Assembly: GCA_964398225.1 (NCBI GenBank)
Contig: CAYNLY010000002.1
Span: 1-64,000, forward strand
Direction: 5' to 3'
DNA length: 64,000 nt
Source: CAYNLY01 sp964398225
GTDB lineage: Bacteria > Pseudomonadota > Zetaproteobacteria > Mariprofundales > Mariprofundaceae
Below the pieces are notes generated by a model. The model had not been told where the DNA came from. It saw only the letters and a program-made list of their open reading frames with translations, and ran no database searches. The position numbers and the translations under genes were made by a program. Position 1 is the stretch's first letter. Each line of letters opens with the position of its first letter. Below, piece after piece: positions 9,158-17,430 of the stretch.

Positions 9158-10099
9158 ATGCGCGTTTCCTTTTCGCTTGAGGGCGCCACGCCCGACCGGC
9201 TGCAGGCGCTCTGCGGCGCCGGCAACCGCTGGCTCAAGCGGATCGAGGAGTTTTTCCAGGTCCGCATCCTCGGCCGGCCCGGCCACTGGCGCATCGAGGG
9301 CGAACGGGCGCTCGATGCACGCCGGGCGATGGAGCAGCTGGCCCACCGCGCCGCCCAGGGCGAGGTGACCGAAATCGATGTCGAAGGCGCGCTGCGCGAC
9401 AGCGCCGACCCGTTCGCGGTACCCGAACATGCCGCGCCCGACGAGGTGATCATCGCCGGCCGGCGCCACATCCGGGGCAAGACTCCGAATCAGCGCCGTT
9501 ATCTTGCCGCGATCCGGGAACACACGCTGACGCTGGCGGTGGGACCGGCGGGCTCCGGCAAGACCTACCTTGCGGTCGCGATGGCGGTGTCCGCCCTCAA
9601 CCGCCACGAGGTCGAGCGCCTGATCCTGACGCGCCCCGCCGTCGAGGCCGGCGAACGGCTGGGCTTTCTGCCCGGCGATCTGCAGCAGAAGGTGGACCCG
9701 TATCTGCGGCCGCTGTTCGATGCGCTCGCCGACATGGTGGGCCTGGAGCGGATGAACGCGATGATCGAGCAGGGCCGCATCGAGATCGCGCCTCTGGCCT
9801 ACATGCGCGGGCGCACGCTGAACGACGCCTTCGTCATTCTCGACGAGGCCCAGAACACGACCCGCGAGCAGATGAAGATGTTCCTGACGCGGCTGGGCTT
9901 CGGCTCGAAAATGGTCGTCACCGGCGACGTGACCCAGGTGGATCTCCCGCAGCACCACCGGAGCGGGCTGCTGCACGCGCTGATGGTGCTCGAAGGCGTC
10001 GAGGACGTCGCGATCTGCCGGCTGGGCGCCGAGGACGTCGTCCGCCACCGGCTGGTCGAACGCATCGTTCAGGCCTACGCGCGGCGGGAAGAGGAATGA
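9158..10099 (+). CDS. ybeZ: PhoH-like ATPase (YbeZ)
   Basis: PhoH-family P-loop ATPase (313 aa), a probable RNA-associated ATPase that partners with the endoribonuclease YbeY encoded next. An N-terminal KH-like region precedes Walker A GPAGSGKT at residues 129-136 and Walker B VILDEAQNTT. The conserved KMVVTGDVTQVDLP stretch is present. A TTGGAG sequence sits 5-10 nt before the ATG. The gap to miaB is 24 bp and to ybeY 7 bp, so it is part of one transcription unit. Confidence 0.95.
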   Translation: MRVSFSLEGATPDRLQALCGAGNRWLKRIEEFFQVRILGRPGHWRIEGERALDARRAMEQLAHRAAQGEVTEIDVEGALRDSADPFAVPEHAAPDEVIIAGRRHIRGKTPNQRRYLAAIREHTLTLAVGPAGSGKTYLAVAMAVSALNRHEVERLILTRPAVEAGERLGFLPGDLQQKVDPYLRPLFDALADMVGLERMNAMIEQGRIEIAPLAYMRGRTLNDAFVILDEAQNTTREQMKMFLTRLGFGSKMVVTGDVTQVDLPQHHRSGLLHALMVLEGVEDVAICRLGAEDVVRHRLVERIVQAYARREEE

Positions 10100-10106
10100 G
10101 GCGTCC

Positions 10107-10574
10107 GTGATCGACGTGATCGTGGATCCGGGCGTGCCCCGGGAAGAACTGCCGGAGCCCGAAGCGATCCGTCGCGCCGTGATGGCCGCGCTGGAAGCCG
10201 CGGGCCTCGCCCCACGCTCGGAGCCGGCCGTCTGCATCCGCTTTGCGCCCGACGAGGCCGTGCGCGCGCTGAACCGCCGCTTCCGGCACAAGGACCGCAC
10301 CACCGACGTGCTGTCGTTTCCGATGCAGGAGCCGCCGGTCGATCCCGATGCTCCCCTGGGCGACGTCGCGCTGGCCGTGCCCTTCGTTCTCCGGGAGGCC
10401 GAAAAGCTCGAGCTTGCCCCCCGGGCGCACGCGCTGCACCTGATCGTGCATGCGGTGCTGCATCTGCTGGGCTACGTGCACGACACGGATGACGAGGCGC
10501 GCGCGATGCAGCGCCTCGAAAACCTGGCGATGGACCGGCTGGGCCTTCACCGCCCGTATCCGGACGCGGCGTGA
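10107..10574 (+). CDS. ybeY: Endoribonuclease YbeY (rRNA maturation and quality control)
   Basis: Metal-dependent endoribonuclease (155 aa) acting in 16S rRNA 3'-end maturation and ribosome quality control. The zinc-binding motif H3-x5-H is intact as H115, H119, H125 in HAVLHLLGYVHDTDDEA. The upstream FRHKDRTTDVLSFP block is the family's second signature. The start is GTG at 10107, 7 bp after ybeZ. The stop overlaps the corC start (GTGATG). Confidence 0.95.
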   Translation: MIDVIVDPGVPREELPEPEAIRRAVMAALEAAGLAPRSEPAVCIRFAPDEAVRALNRRFRHKDRTTDVLSFPMQEPPVDPDAPLGDVALAVPFVLREAEKLELAPRAHALHLIVHAVLHLLGYVHDTDDEARAMQRLENLAMDRLGLHRPYPDAA

Positions 10575-11386
10575 TGCCCGCGGCCGTTTCCCGCCTGCTC
10601 GGCCGGATTCGCCGCCGGCTGCTCGAGCGTCTTCGCCCGGGCCGGAATGAGGCCGAGCTGGTCGAGCTGATCGCGGCCTCGCCGGCGATCCAGTCCGAGG
10701 AACAGCGGCACATGCTGCGCCGCCTGATCGAGTTTCAGGACACCCGCGTGCGCGAGGTCATGGTGCCGCGCAGCGACATCCATGCCATCGAGGCCGGGCA
10801 GTCGATCGCCGAGGCCGAACGCCGGATGATCGAAACCGGCGTGAGCCGGCTGCCGGTGTACGAGGGGGATCTGGACCACGTGATCGGCATCGTCCGCGCC
10901 AAGGACGTTCTCGCCGCGCGGGCCCAAGGGGAGCTTCCGAGGCTTTCGGCGATCCTGCGCCCGTGCCTGCGCGTCAGCGAGTTCGAGCGCATCGCGGGCC
11001 TGCTGGCCGAGATGCGGCGCACCGGCAGCCATCTCGCGATCGCGCTCGATGAATACGGCGGCGTGGCGGGGCTTGTCACCCTGTCCGACCTGATCGAGGA
11101 AATCGTCGGCGCCATCGCCGACGGCGAGCAGAAACGGGAACCCTGCCAGCAGCTTCCGGACGGATCCTGGATGGTCGAGGGTGTGGCCCATGTGGAGGAA
11201 CTCGAAGCGGCCCTCGGCCGGAGCATCCGGCACGGCGACTACGACACCGTCGGCGGCTGGATCACGACCGCGATCGGACGCATTCCATCCCAGGGCGAGG
11301 AGCTGTCGATCGACGGGCTGAACGTTCAGGTCCTCGACGTTGACCCCCGCCGCATCCGGCGGGTCCGCATCCGACCGGCCGGATGA
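10571..11386 (+). CDS. corC: CorC/HlyC-type CBS-domain protein
   Basis: Cytosolic protein of the CorC family (about 270 aa). It has two CBS repeats (about residues 65-185, beginning REVMVPRSDIHAIE) and a C-terminal CorC_HlyC domain with GDYDTVGGWI. It has no membrane segments, unlike the longer DUF21 members. In E. coli the homologue is linked to magnesium and cobalt efflux; its place before lnt is highly conserved in proteobacteria. GTG at 10571 or, more likely, ATG at 10574 (TGATG junction with ybeY) is the start. It ends in an ATGA overlap with lnt. Confidence 0.92.
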   Translation: MMPAAVSRLLGRIRRRLLERLRPGRNEAELVELIAASPAIQSEEQRHMLRRLIEFQDTRVREVMVPRSDIHAIEAGQSIAEAERRMIETGVSRLPVYEGDLDHVIGIVRAKDVLAARAQGELPRLSAILRPCLRVSEFERIAGLLAEMRRTGSHLAIALDEYGGVAGLVTLSDLIEEIVGAIADGEQKREPCQQLPDGSWMVEGVAHVEELEAALGRSIRHGDYDTVGGWITTAIGRIPSQGEELSIDGLNVQVLDVDPRRIRRVRIRPAG

Positions 11387-12840
11387 CGCGCCTGGATTCG
11401 GTGCGCCTCCGGCTGGCCTGCGCGTTCGTCCTCGGCGCGGCCATGCCCTGGGCCTTTGCCCCTTATGCCTTGCGCTGGCTTGGAGTGCTCGCGCTTTCGG
11501 GCCTCGTGCTGCTGCTGCGCACGACCCCGCCGTTTCGGGCGGGGTTGTTCTTCGGTCTTGGATGGTTCGGCGTCGGCGCCTGGTGGCTTGCGCCCACCTT
11601 CCATCATTACGGCCACCTGCCCTGGTGGCTCGCCTCCGTCTGCGTCGGGCTCGTGGGCCTGTCTCTGGCCTGGATTCCGGCCCTGGGCTGCTGGCTCGCA
11701 GTTCGCTGCGCGGGGCGCGGAACGGGCCTTCTGCTGGGCTTTCCGCTGGCCGCGGTGTGCATGGAATGGCTGCGCGGCCACGTGTTCACGGGCCTTCCCT
11801 GGACCGCGCTCGGAAACCTTGTGCTGGACACGCCGTTCGCCGGCTGGGTTTCGTCCTTCGGCGTGTACGGCGCCAGTCTTCTGCCGGCGCTTGCCGCCTC
11901 GGCGTTCGCCCTGATCATCGGCCGCGAAACCCGGAAGCTGGGCGTGCTGGCGCTGGGCGTGCTGGCGCTTCTGGGAGTGCTCGCGCCCCGGCCGGGCATT
12001 GCCGATGGGCCCGGACGGCAGGTCCGCCTGGTGCAGCCGAACATCCCCCAGGATGTGAAATGGGACGCAAGCTTCCTTGATGCGACGATGCGGCGCCTTG
12101 CGCGCCTGTCGGAAGGAAAGCCCGTGGACCTCGTGGTCTGGCCGGAAGCCGCGGTGCCCTTTCTGCTCGAGCAGGCGCCGGGCTGGCGGAACTGGCTTGC
12201 GCGGCTGAGCCGAACTCTTCAGGCGCCGATCGCGTTCGGCGGCCTGCATGCGCTGGGCGGGGGCAAGGCCCAGAACGGCGTGTTCCTCGTCGACCCGGAA
12301 ACGGCCGGGCTTTCGTTTGCCGGCAAGCGTCATCTGGTGCCGTTCGGGGAATACGTGCCCGCCTGGGCGCCGTTCGTGCACACGCTGGTGCCGGAAATCG
12401 CCGATTTCGTGCCCGCGCGCGATCCGCCCCTGCTCGTTGCCGGCGATCAGCGCATCGGGGTGCTGGTCTGCTACGAGTCCATCTTTCCCGAGGAGGCGCG
12501 GAGCCGGGTGCTGGCCGGGGCCAACGTGCTGGTCAATGTCACGAACGACGCCTGGTACGGCACCAGCCCCGCCGCCTGGCAGCACCTCGAGGCGGCGCGC
12601 ATGCGCGCGCTGGAAACCGGCCGCTTCGTGCTCCGCGCCGCGAACACCGGCGTGACCGCGATCATCGCGCCCGACGGCCGCATCCTGCGGCAGCTTCCGT
12701 GGTGGACGGAAGGGACGCTTGCGGGTACATATCGGCTTCAGGAAACGGGCACAGGCTACCTGGCATGGGGTGACGCGCCGCTGTTCGTCGCGCCCCTGAT
12801 GCTCGGTGCGCTGGCCCTGGTCCGCTGGAGACGCCGATGA
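11383..12840 (+). CDS. lnt: Apolipoprotein N-acyltransferase
   Basis: Inner-membrane enzyme that transfers an acyl chain to the N-terminal Cys of apolipoproteins, the last step of lipoprotein maturation before Lol sorting. The 485-aa protein has an N-terminal set of transmembrane helices (about 1-200), a periplasmic nitrilase-type domain and a final helix (APLFVAPLMLGALALV). The catalytic triad is visible as E255 (VVWPEAAVPF), K315 (AGKRHLVPFGEYVP) and C363 (GVLVCYESIFPE). Starts with ATGA overlapping corC and ends with ATGA overlapping gpsA. Confidence 0.95.
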   Translation: MTRLDSVRLRLACAFVLGAAMPWAFAPYALRWLGVLALSGLVLLLRTTPPFRAGLFFGLGWFGVGAWWLAPTFHHYGHLPWWLASVCVGLVGLSLAWIPALGCWLAVRCAGRGTGLLLGFPLAAVCMEWLRGHVFTGLPWTALGNLVLDTPFAGWVSSFGVYGASLLPALAASAFALIIGRETRKLGVLALGVLALLGVLAPRPGIADGPGRQVRLVQPNIPQDVKWDASFLDATMRRLARLSEGKPVDLVVWPEAAVPFLLEQAPGWRNWLARLSRTLQAPIAFGGLHALGGGKAQNGVFLVDPETAGLSFAGKRHLVPFGEYVPAWAPFVHTLVPEIADFVPARDPPLLVAGDQRIGVLVCYESIFPEEARSRVLAGANVLVNVTNDAWYGTSPAAWQHLEAARMRALETGRFVLRAANTGVTAIIAPDGRILRQLPWWTEGTLAGTYRLQETGTGYLAWGDAPLFVAPLMLGALALVRWRRR

Positions 12841-13835
12841 CAAAGCAATCGCGGCACGTGGCGGTGATCGGCGCGGGCTCGTGGGGCACCGCGCTCGGGA
12901 TCGTGCTGGCCCGGGGCGGCCGGCCCGTCCGGCTGGTGGCCCGGGATGCAGCCCGCGTCGAGGAAATCAACACCCGGCACGAAAACGCCCGCTACCTGCC
13001 GGGCATCCGCCTTCCCGATGAACTGCGCGCCACCACGCGGATCCCCGAGGCCGTGGAGGATGCGGCGGGCATCGTGCTCGCGCTTCCCTTTCAGGCGACG
13101 CGCTCGGTGCTCGGCGAACTGAACGGAGGCGATGCGCCGGTCATCGCGGCCTGCAAGGGGCTGGACCCGGACCGCCTGCAACGAACCGACGAGATGCTCG
13201 CCGAAACGCTGCCGCGCGCCCGGATCGCGCTGCTTTCCGGGCCGTCGTTCGCGGTGGAGGTCGCCAAGGGACAGCCGACCGCGATCACGATGGCCGCCGA
13301 CACGCTGCTCCATGCCGAGCGCGCGGCGTCGCTGTTTCAGGACACGAACTTCCGGATCTACACGAGCGACGATCCGACCGGCGTGGCCCTCGGCGGCGCG
13401 CTCAAGAATGTGATCGCGATCGCGGCCGGGGTGGCCGAAGGGCTCGGACTCGGGCACAACTCGATCGCCGCGGCCGTCACCCGGGGGCTGGCCGAGATGG
13501 CGCGGATGGCCACGGCCTGCGGCGGCCGCCCGGAAACGCTGATGGGCCTTTCCGGCCTGGGCGACCTGGTGCTGACCTGCACGGGCTCGCTTTCGCGCAA
13601 CCGGCGCTTCGGCATCGCGCTCGCCCAGGGCATGGACACCCGTGCGGCGCTTCAGCATGTCGGCCAGACGGTCGAAGGCGTGCGCACCGCGGCGGCGGCC
13701 GTGCGGCTCGCTGAGCGCCTCGAGATCGAAGTCCCCCTGATGCGGGCCGTGCATCGGGTGATCCAGGGTGAAATCGACATTCCTTCCGCGCTCGATTCCT
13801 TGATGAACCGGCCCGAGCGCCCGGAAATCGGATGA
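12837..13835 (+). CDS. gpsA: Glycerol-3-phosphate dehydrogenase [NAD(P)+]
   Basis: Cytosolic enzyme (332 aa) reducing dihydroxyacetone phosphate to sn-glycerol-3-phosphate, the head-group precursor for phospholipids (used by PlsY at 39003-39623). The N-terminal Rossmann motif is VIGAGSWGTALG (residues 9-20). The substrate-domain blocks LSGPSFAVEVAKGQPTA, GGALKNVIAIAAGVAEGLG and the GLSGLGDLVLTC motif are typical. Overlaps lnt and the downstream smr gene by 4 bp each, so it is strongly coupled. Confidence 0.96.
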   Translation: MTKQSRHVAVIGAGSWGTALGIVLARGGRPVRLVARDAARVEEINTRHENARYLPGIRLPDELRATTRIPEAVEDAAGIVLALPFQATRSVLGELNGGDAPVIAACKGLDPDRLQRTDEMLAETLPRARIALLSGPSFAVEVAKGQPTAITMAADTLLHAERAASLFQDTNFRIYTSDDPTGVALGGALKNVIAIAAGVAEGLGLGHNSIAAAVTRGLAEMARMATACGGRPETLMGLSGLGDLVLTCTGSLSRNRRFGIALAQGMDTRAALQHVGQTVEGVRTAAAAVRLAERLEIEVPLMRAVHRVIQGEIDIPSALDSLMNRPERPEIG

Positions 13836-14353
13836 GCGACGAGGATTTGTTCCGCGAGGCGATGCGAAAGGTGCGCCCGCTTGGCGCGCCATCGCGAACG
13901 GTGCCGAAAAAGCGCCGCCCCCGGATCCCGCAGCCTTCCGCCGGCCGTGCCCGGGCCGGGCATGATGAGGGCGGCACCGTTTCCGGACGCGGGAAGCCCG
14001 GGCTGCGCTCGCCGTCGCCCGGCACGCTCGTGGCCGACGGCGTCCCGCAGGCCCGGCTGCGCAAGCTTGCGGCGGGCCAGCCACCGGTGGACGCAACGCT
14101 CGATCTGCACGGCATGACGCGCGCCGAGGCGCTCGCCCTGCTCGAGCAGAGCCTTGCCCGGCCGATCCGCGTCTGCTGCATCATCCACGGCCGGGGCATG
14201 CATTCGGATTCCCGGCCGGTGCTGAAGGATGCCGTCTATCGCTGGCTGGAAACGGGCCCGCTCGCATCCCGTATACTGGCCGTGATTCCCGAACCGGGTT
14301 CGCGCGGCGGCGCCTGCCGGGTCCTGCTGCGCCGGAGCCGGAACGGAGGATAG
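13832..14353 (+). CDS. Smr-domain protein
   Basis: A 173-aa protein with a low-complexity basic N-terminal half and a C-terminal Smr (small MutS-related) domain. The domain signatures are LDLHGMTRAEALALLEQ and IIHGRGMHS, the putative nuclease motifs. Family members (SmrA/SmrB) nick or cleave nucleic acids; SmrB acts on collided ribosomes in E. coli. Which subgroup this belongs to is unclear. Start overlaps gpsA (ATGA). It is the last gene of this operon before a fresh promoter at 14380. Confidence 0.9.
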   Translation: MSDEDLFREAMRKVRPLGAPSRTVPKKRRPRIPQPSAGRARAGHDEGGTVSGRGKPGLRSPSPGTLVADGVPQARLRKLAAGQPPVDATLDLHGMTRAEALALLEQSLARPIRVCCIIHGRGMHSDSRPVLKDAVYRWLETGPLASRILAVIPEPGSRGGACRVLLRRSRNGG

Positions 14354-14379
14354 CGCTGTCCGGCCCGGAATCGGCCCGC

Positions 14380-14385
14380 TATACT
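14380..14385 (+). promoter_or_regulatory. -10 element of a putative leaderless promoter for the DUF2782 gene
   Basis: TATACT (5 of 6 matches to consensus) followed by exactly 6 nt (GGGCGC) and the ATG at 14392. The -35 region is weak (about TGTCCG at 14357). No Shine-Dalgarno lies before the ATG. The spacing matches seven other starts in this window. Confidence 0.55.
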
Positions 14386-14391
14386 GGGCGC

Positions 14392-14793
14392 ATGCGGAGA
14401 TGCCTGCCCGTCGTCCTTTTGCTCTTGGCCGCCCCTGCCGGCTGGGCGCGCGAGGATGCGACGGCCGCGCTGCCCCCGCCGGAGGATACGCCGCCCGTGG
14501 CCGCCGAGCCCGGAGACGCGGGAGAGCGCGAGGAAGCCGGCGCTCCTTCGCTGCGCGAGGAGCTCCAGGCGCCGGATGCCGAAGCGCAGGTCGAGGTCCG
14601 CTCCTACGAGAAGAAGGGCACGGTCTACACCGAATACGCGATCCACGGGCATGTCTACATGATCAAGGTGCAGCCGCCCGTGGGTCCGGCCTATTACCTC
14701 TACGACGAAAACGGGGACGGCGCGTTCGAGCGGCGCCTGCCCGGCGGCTACCGGCACCCGTCGCCGCCTCAGTGGGTCATCAAGCGCTTCTGA
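14392..14793 (+). CDS. DUF2782 exported protein
   Basis: A 133-aa exported protein of unknown function. Residues 1-20 (MRRCLPVVLLLLAAPAGWA) form a signal peptide. An acidic, Pro/Glu-rich linker follows. The C-terminal DUF2782 domain (about 70-133) has VEVRSYEKKGTVYTEYAIHG and ends PPQWVIKRF. The family is small, periplasmic and largely restricted to gammaproteobacteria, as far as I know. It probably has its own leaderless promoter and is overlapped at its 3' end by the ThiE-like frame. Confidence 0.85.
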   Translation: MRRCLPVVLLLLAAPAGWAREDATAALPPPEDTPPVAAEPGDAGEREEAGAPSLREELQAPDAEAQVEVRSYEKKGTVYTEYAIHGHVYMIKVQPPVGPAYYLYDENGDGAFERRLPGGYRHPSPPQWVIKRF

Positions 14794-15449
14794 TTCCGCG
14801 GCTGATCCTGATCACGCAGGCCGAGGGCCGGGATCCGGAAGCCTTCTTCGGCGCCGTCGAAGCCGGGCTCCGGGGCGGCGTGGATGCCGTTCTTGCCCGC
14901 GAACCCGCGATGGATTCCGCCCGGTTTCTGGCCTTCTGCGCGCGCCTGCGGGCGCTGACGCGGGCGCATGGCGCAAGACTCATCGTCCACACGGCGGCGG
15001 ACGTCGCGCTGGCAGTTGATGCCGATGGCGTGCACGTCGCGCAAGCGCACATCGGCCAGATTTCCGCGATCCGTCGCTGGCTGGGGGATGCGCCCATGAG
15101 CGTCTCCGCATCCTGCCACGATGCGGCATCGCTTGAGCAAGCCGCGGCTCAAGGCGCCGATTTCGCGCTGCTTTCGCCGGTCTTCCCGACCGCAAGCCAT
15201 CCCGGGCGCCCGCATCTGGGGGTGCGCACCTTTTGCAGGCTTGCGCGGGAGGCGAAGATCCCCGTGCTCGCGCTTGGCGGCATCACGCCCGAAAATCGCG
15301 GCCGGCTTGCCGGCTTCGGCGTGGCCGTGATGCGCGCCATCCTCGATGCGCCCGATCCGGAACAGGCCGCATCCCGGCTTTGCTCAGGCCGAAAAACAAC
15401 GGGGCTCCCCGAAGGGAGCCCCGCCGTCGGCTCAAACCCGACTCAGTAG
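14772..15449 (+). CDS. Thiamine-phosphate-synthase-like (ThiE/TenI superfamily) protein
   Basis: About 225 aa with a TMP/TenI barrel: LILITQAEGRD at the start, DGVHVAQAHIG, FALLSPVFPTASHPG and ALGGITPENRGRL, all ThiE-like blocks. It could be a thiamine phosphate synthase, joining the thiSG products, or a TenI-like relative; catalytic residues are only partly conserved by eye. The start is uncertain. No ATG is available; GTG at 14772 (overlapping the DUF2782 gene by 22 bp) is the nearest usual codon. The last ~20 codons run through the terminator of the convergent RRM gene and into its stop, so the C-terminus is probably not conserved. Confidence 0.75.
   Translation: MGHQALLIPRLILITQAEGRDPEAFFGAVEAGLRGGVDAVLAREPAMDSARFLAFCARLRALTRAHGARLIVHTAADVALAVDADGVHVAQAHIGQISAIRRWLGDAPMSVSASCHDAASLEQAAAQGADFALLSPVFPTASHPGRPHLGVRTFCRLAREAKIPVLALGGITPENRGRLAGFGVAVMRAILDAPDPEQAASRLCSGRKTTGLPEGSPAVGSNPTQ
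15391..15422 (-). terminator. Rho-independent terminator of the RRM protein gene, UUCG loop
   Basis: Read on the minus strand: a perfect 9-bp stem GGGGCTCCC / GGGAGCCCC closed by a TTCG tetraloop (15401-15422), followed by GTTGTTTTT. The U-tract is on the minus-strand side only, so it serves the RRM gene. It lies inside the 3' coding end of the convergent ThiE-like gene. Confidence 0.88.
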
Positions 15450-15697
15450 CGCGGCTGACGCGGCCGGGCCTCGTTCACGCGCAGGGTGCGCCCGCCGAAG
15501 CTTGCGCCGTCCAGGGCCTGGATGGCGGCATCGGCCGAAGCCCCTTCCATTTCGACAAAGCCGAAGCCGCGCGGCCGGCCGGTGTCCCGGTCGCTGATCA
15601 GCTTCACGGAACCGACTTCGCCGTACTGCTCGAAGGTGTTGCGGACTTCGTCCTCGGTGGTGTTGAAGGGCAGATTGCCCACATAGATTGATTTCAT
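15443..15697 (-). CDS. Single-RRM RNA-binding protein
   Basis: An 84-aa RNA-binding protein with one RNA recognition motif. RNP2 is IYVGNL at residues 4-9 and RNP1 is RGFGFVEM at about 46-53. The tail NEARPRQPRY is short and basic. Family members (cyanobacterial Rbp and proteobacterial homologues) are often cold-induced. The ATG at 15697 was chosen because RRM homology begins there and AGGAG lies about 10 nt upstream; an in-frame extension to 15835 is non-homologous. Monocistronic, with a 180-bp upstream region containing competing hairpins and a strong terminator downstream. Confidence 0.93.
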   Translation of the reverse strand: MKSIYVGNLPFNTTEDEVRNTFEQYGEVGSVKLISDRDTGRPRGFGFVEMEGASADAAIQALDGASFGGRTLRVNEARPRQPRY

Positions 15698-15718
15698 CGT
15701 TTCTTGCTCCTGAAAATA

Positions 15719-15747
15719 CCCGGATGATCCGGGGTTGATGCGACCCC
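15719..15747 (-). promoter_or_regulatory. Two mutually exclusive hairpins in the RRM gene leader
   Basis: GGGGT (15731-15735) pairs with ACCCC (15743-15747). Alternatively CCCGGA (15719-15724) pairs with TCCGGG (15728-15733). The two helices share bases 15731-15733, so they cannot form together. The second ends about 6 nt from the AGGAG ribosome-binding site. This could be a 5' UTR switch or autoregulatory site. Confidence 0.4.
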
Positions 15748-15877
15748 GCAGCCGTCGATCACCCCGAATATTTTCAGAAGCCGTTCGAAACCACTGGATC
15801 CCATCGCCGGGGGATTGCCCGCCGACATCGCCCACACTAGGGCCACCCTTGGAGAATGTCCAGCCCGGGATCCGCGA

Positions 15878-16447
15878 CTAGAATCCCATCTGCATCATGT
15901 GCTGCATCTCGGGCATCTGGCTTGCAGCCACGCCAAGCAGCACGATCAGCGCTCCGATGCTCAGGGACAGAATCAGCGCCGGCACCAGGATGATCGCCAG
16001 CGCGGCTCCGGAGCCCACCTTCGCATGGCGCGTAAGCCCGTACCACTGCAGCACGAGCGTCCAGATGCCCACAAGCGGCCCCACGATCGGCACCCAGGAA
16101 AGCAGAACGGGCACGTTCGCGTAGGCGCATATCTGGAAGGCGTTGACCGTATCCAGCGATCCCTTGGCAAACATGCGCACGGCCCAGCCCAGATACCATG
16201 CCCAGACCCAGGTGGTCGCTAGCCCCAGCACCCAGACGAACGGCGCCGCTATGAGCGCCAGGCCCAGCGAAATCAGCGCGTAGATCACGAAGGGCACCGC
16301 GAGCGTGATCGTGAAAAAGACGATGGCCGGCCCATAGCCCTCGGCCTTCGGCATGCCCTCGAAGAACTCGCCCGGTCGGGTGACGACATCCCGCACCGCG
16401 GCGATGAAACTGTCCAGCCACTGTTCGGTTCGGAAGTATTCGGCCAT
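15878..16447 (-). CDS. Yip1-domain inner-membrane protein
   Basis: A 189-aa membrane protein with a short cytosolic N-terminus (containing VVTRPGEFFEGMP, the usual Yip1 entry motif) and about five hydrophobic helices from residue 40 on. Bacterial Yip1-family proteins have no established function. The ATG at 16447 is preceded by GGGGAGGTGA, an almost perfect Shine-Dalgarno, and by a good promoter, so it is likely transcribed on its own. Ends with MPEMQHMMQMGF, an unusual Met-rich tail. Confidence 0.85.
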   Translation of the reverse strand: MAEYFRTEQWLDSFIAAVRDVVTRPGEFFEGMPKAEGYGPAIVFFTITLAVPFVIYALISLGLALIAAPFVWVLGLATTWVWAWYLGWAVRMFAKGSLDTVNAFQICAYANVPVLLSWVPIVGPLVGIWTLVLQWYGLTRHAKVGSGAALAIILVPALILSLSIGALIVLLGVAASQMPEMQHMMQMGF

Positions 16448-16476
16448 GCATCACCTCCCCATCCGCAACTTACCCT

Positions 16477-16505
16477 GATATAGCAGAGCCCCGGACTCCC
16501 GGCAA
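16477..16505 (-). promoter_or_regulatory. Putative promoter of the Yip1-protein gene
   Basis: TTGCCG (16500-16505), 17-bp spacer, TATATC (16477-16482) with an extended TGC just before the -10. The leader is about 23 nt and carries a strong Shine-Dalgarno. It contrasts with the leaderless promoters elsewhere in the window. Confidence 0.55.
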
Positions 16506-16509
16506 GGCT

Positions 16510-17385
16510 TCAGGAGAGAAAGAAGGGCTGCGCCCACTCCAGCGCGATGCCCGCGAACACGCTTGCACCCAGCCAGTGGTTGTTGAGAAAGGCGGCGAAG
16601 CAGCGCTCGGGCTCCCGATCGCGAATCAGCAGCTGCTGCCAGACGGCCAGGCCAAACGCCAGCGCAAGCCCCAGCCAGTACGCCCAGCCAAGATCAAAGG
16701 CCAGGCCGGCGGCCGTCATCAGCAGGAAAAAGCCCAGCTGGAACAGGCCGATTGCATGCCGGTCCCAGCGCCCGAACAGAATCGCCGTGGACTTGATGCC
16801 CACCGCAAGGTCATCGGCCCGGTCGACCATCGCATACATCGTGTCGTAGGCGACGACCCAGCACAGATTGGCCGCATACAGCAGCGCCGCCTCATGCGGC
16901 ACGGCTCCGGTCTGGGCCGCGAACGCCATCGGGATGCCCATCCCGAACGCGGCACCCAGCACGACCTGGGGCCAGTGGGTGATGCGTTTCGTGAAGGGAT
17001 AGACGGCCGCAAGCACCACCGCCGGAACCGACCAGAGCACGGCCAGTTGATTCGTGCACAGCACGAGCAGAAATGCGGCCAGCGAAAGGACGACGAACAA
17101 AACCACCGCCTCCGCCGGGCGCACTTCCCCGGCGGCAAGCGGCCGCTTACGGGTGCGGGCCACATAGGGGTCCAGATTCCGGTCGGCGAAATCGTTGATC
17201 ACGCAGCCGGCCGAACGCATCAGAAACACGCCGAGGGCGAAGATAAGCACGAGCTGCCCGTCCGGATGCCCGCGTCCCGCGAGCCAGAGCGCCCACATCG
17301 TCGGCCACATCAAGAGCCAGGTGCCGATCGGCCGGTCGATGCGCATCAGGCGGGCATAGGCGTTCAGGCGACGGCTCAGATCCAT
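16510..17385 (-). CDS. ubiA: 4-hydroxybenzoate polyprenyltransferase
   Basis: Integral-membrane prenyltransferase (291 aa) attaching the polyprenyl tail to 4-hydroxybenzoate in ubiquinone synthesis. The first Asp-rich motif NDxxDxxxD is at residues 64-72 (NDFADRNLD). The second reads YDTMYAMVDRADD. About eight transmembrane helices are expected and visible. Its presence indicates a ubiquinone-using proteobacterium. ATG at 17385 has no Shine-Dalgarno but has a -10-like AAGAAT exactly 6 nt upstream. Lies 45 bp after usp. Confidence 0.95.
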   Translation of the reverse strand: MDLSRRLNAYARLMRIDRPIGTWLLMWPTMWALWLAGRGHPDGQLVLIFALGVFLMRSAGCVINDFADRNLDPYVARTRKRPLAAGEVRPAEAVVLFVVLSLAAFLLVLCTNQLAVLWSVPAVVLAAVYPFTKRITHWPQVVLGAAFGMGIPMAFAAQTGAVPHEAALLYAANLCWVVAYDTMYAMVDRADDLAVGIKSTAILFGRWDRHAIGLFQLGFFLLMTAAGLAFDLGWAYWLGLALAFGLAVWQQLLIRDREPERCFAAFLNNHWLGASVFAGIALEWAQPFFLS

Positions 17386-17391
17386 GCGCCG

Positions 17392-17420
17392 ATTCTTGGC
17401 CGATCCTTGCGCGAACTCAA
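17392..17420 (-). promoter_or_regulatory. Putative leaderless promoter of ubiA
   Basis: TTGAGT (17415-17420), 17-bp spacer, AAGAAT (17392-17397), then 6 nt and the ubiA ATG. The -10 is the weakest of the set, but -35, spacer and distance all fit. Confidence 0.42.
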
Positions 17421-17430
17421 CGCGCCGGGC

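Noticed and set aside
7169..10303. 1,044-aa minus-strand frame opposite the miaB-phoH block
   Set aside because: It is the antisense shadow of MiaB, PhoH and YbeY and has no recognisable domain.
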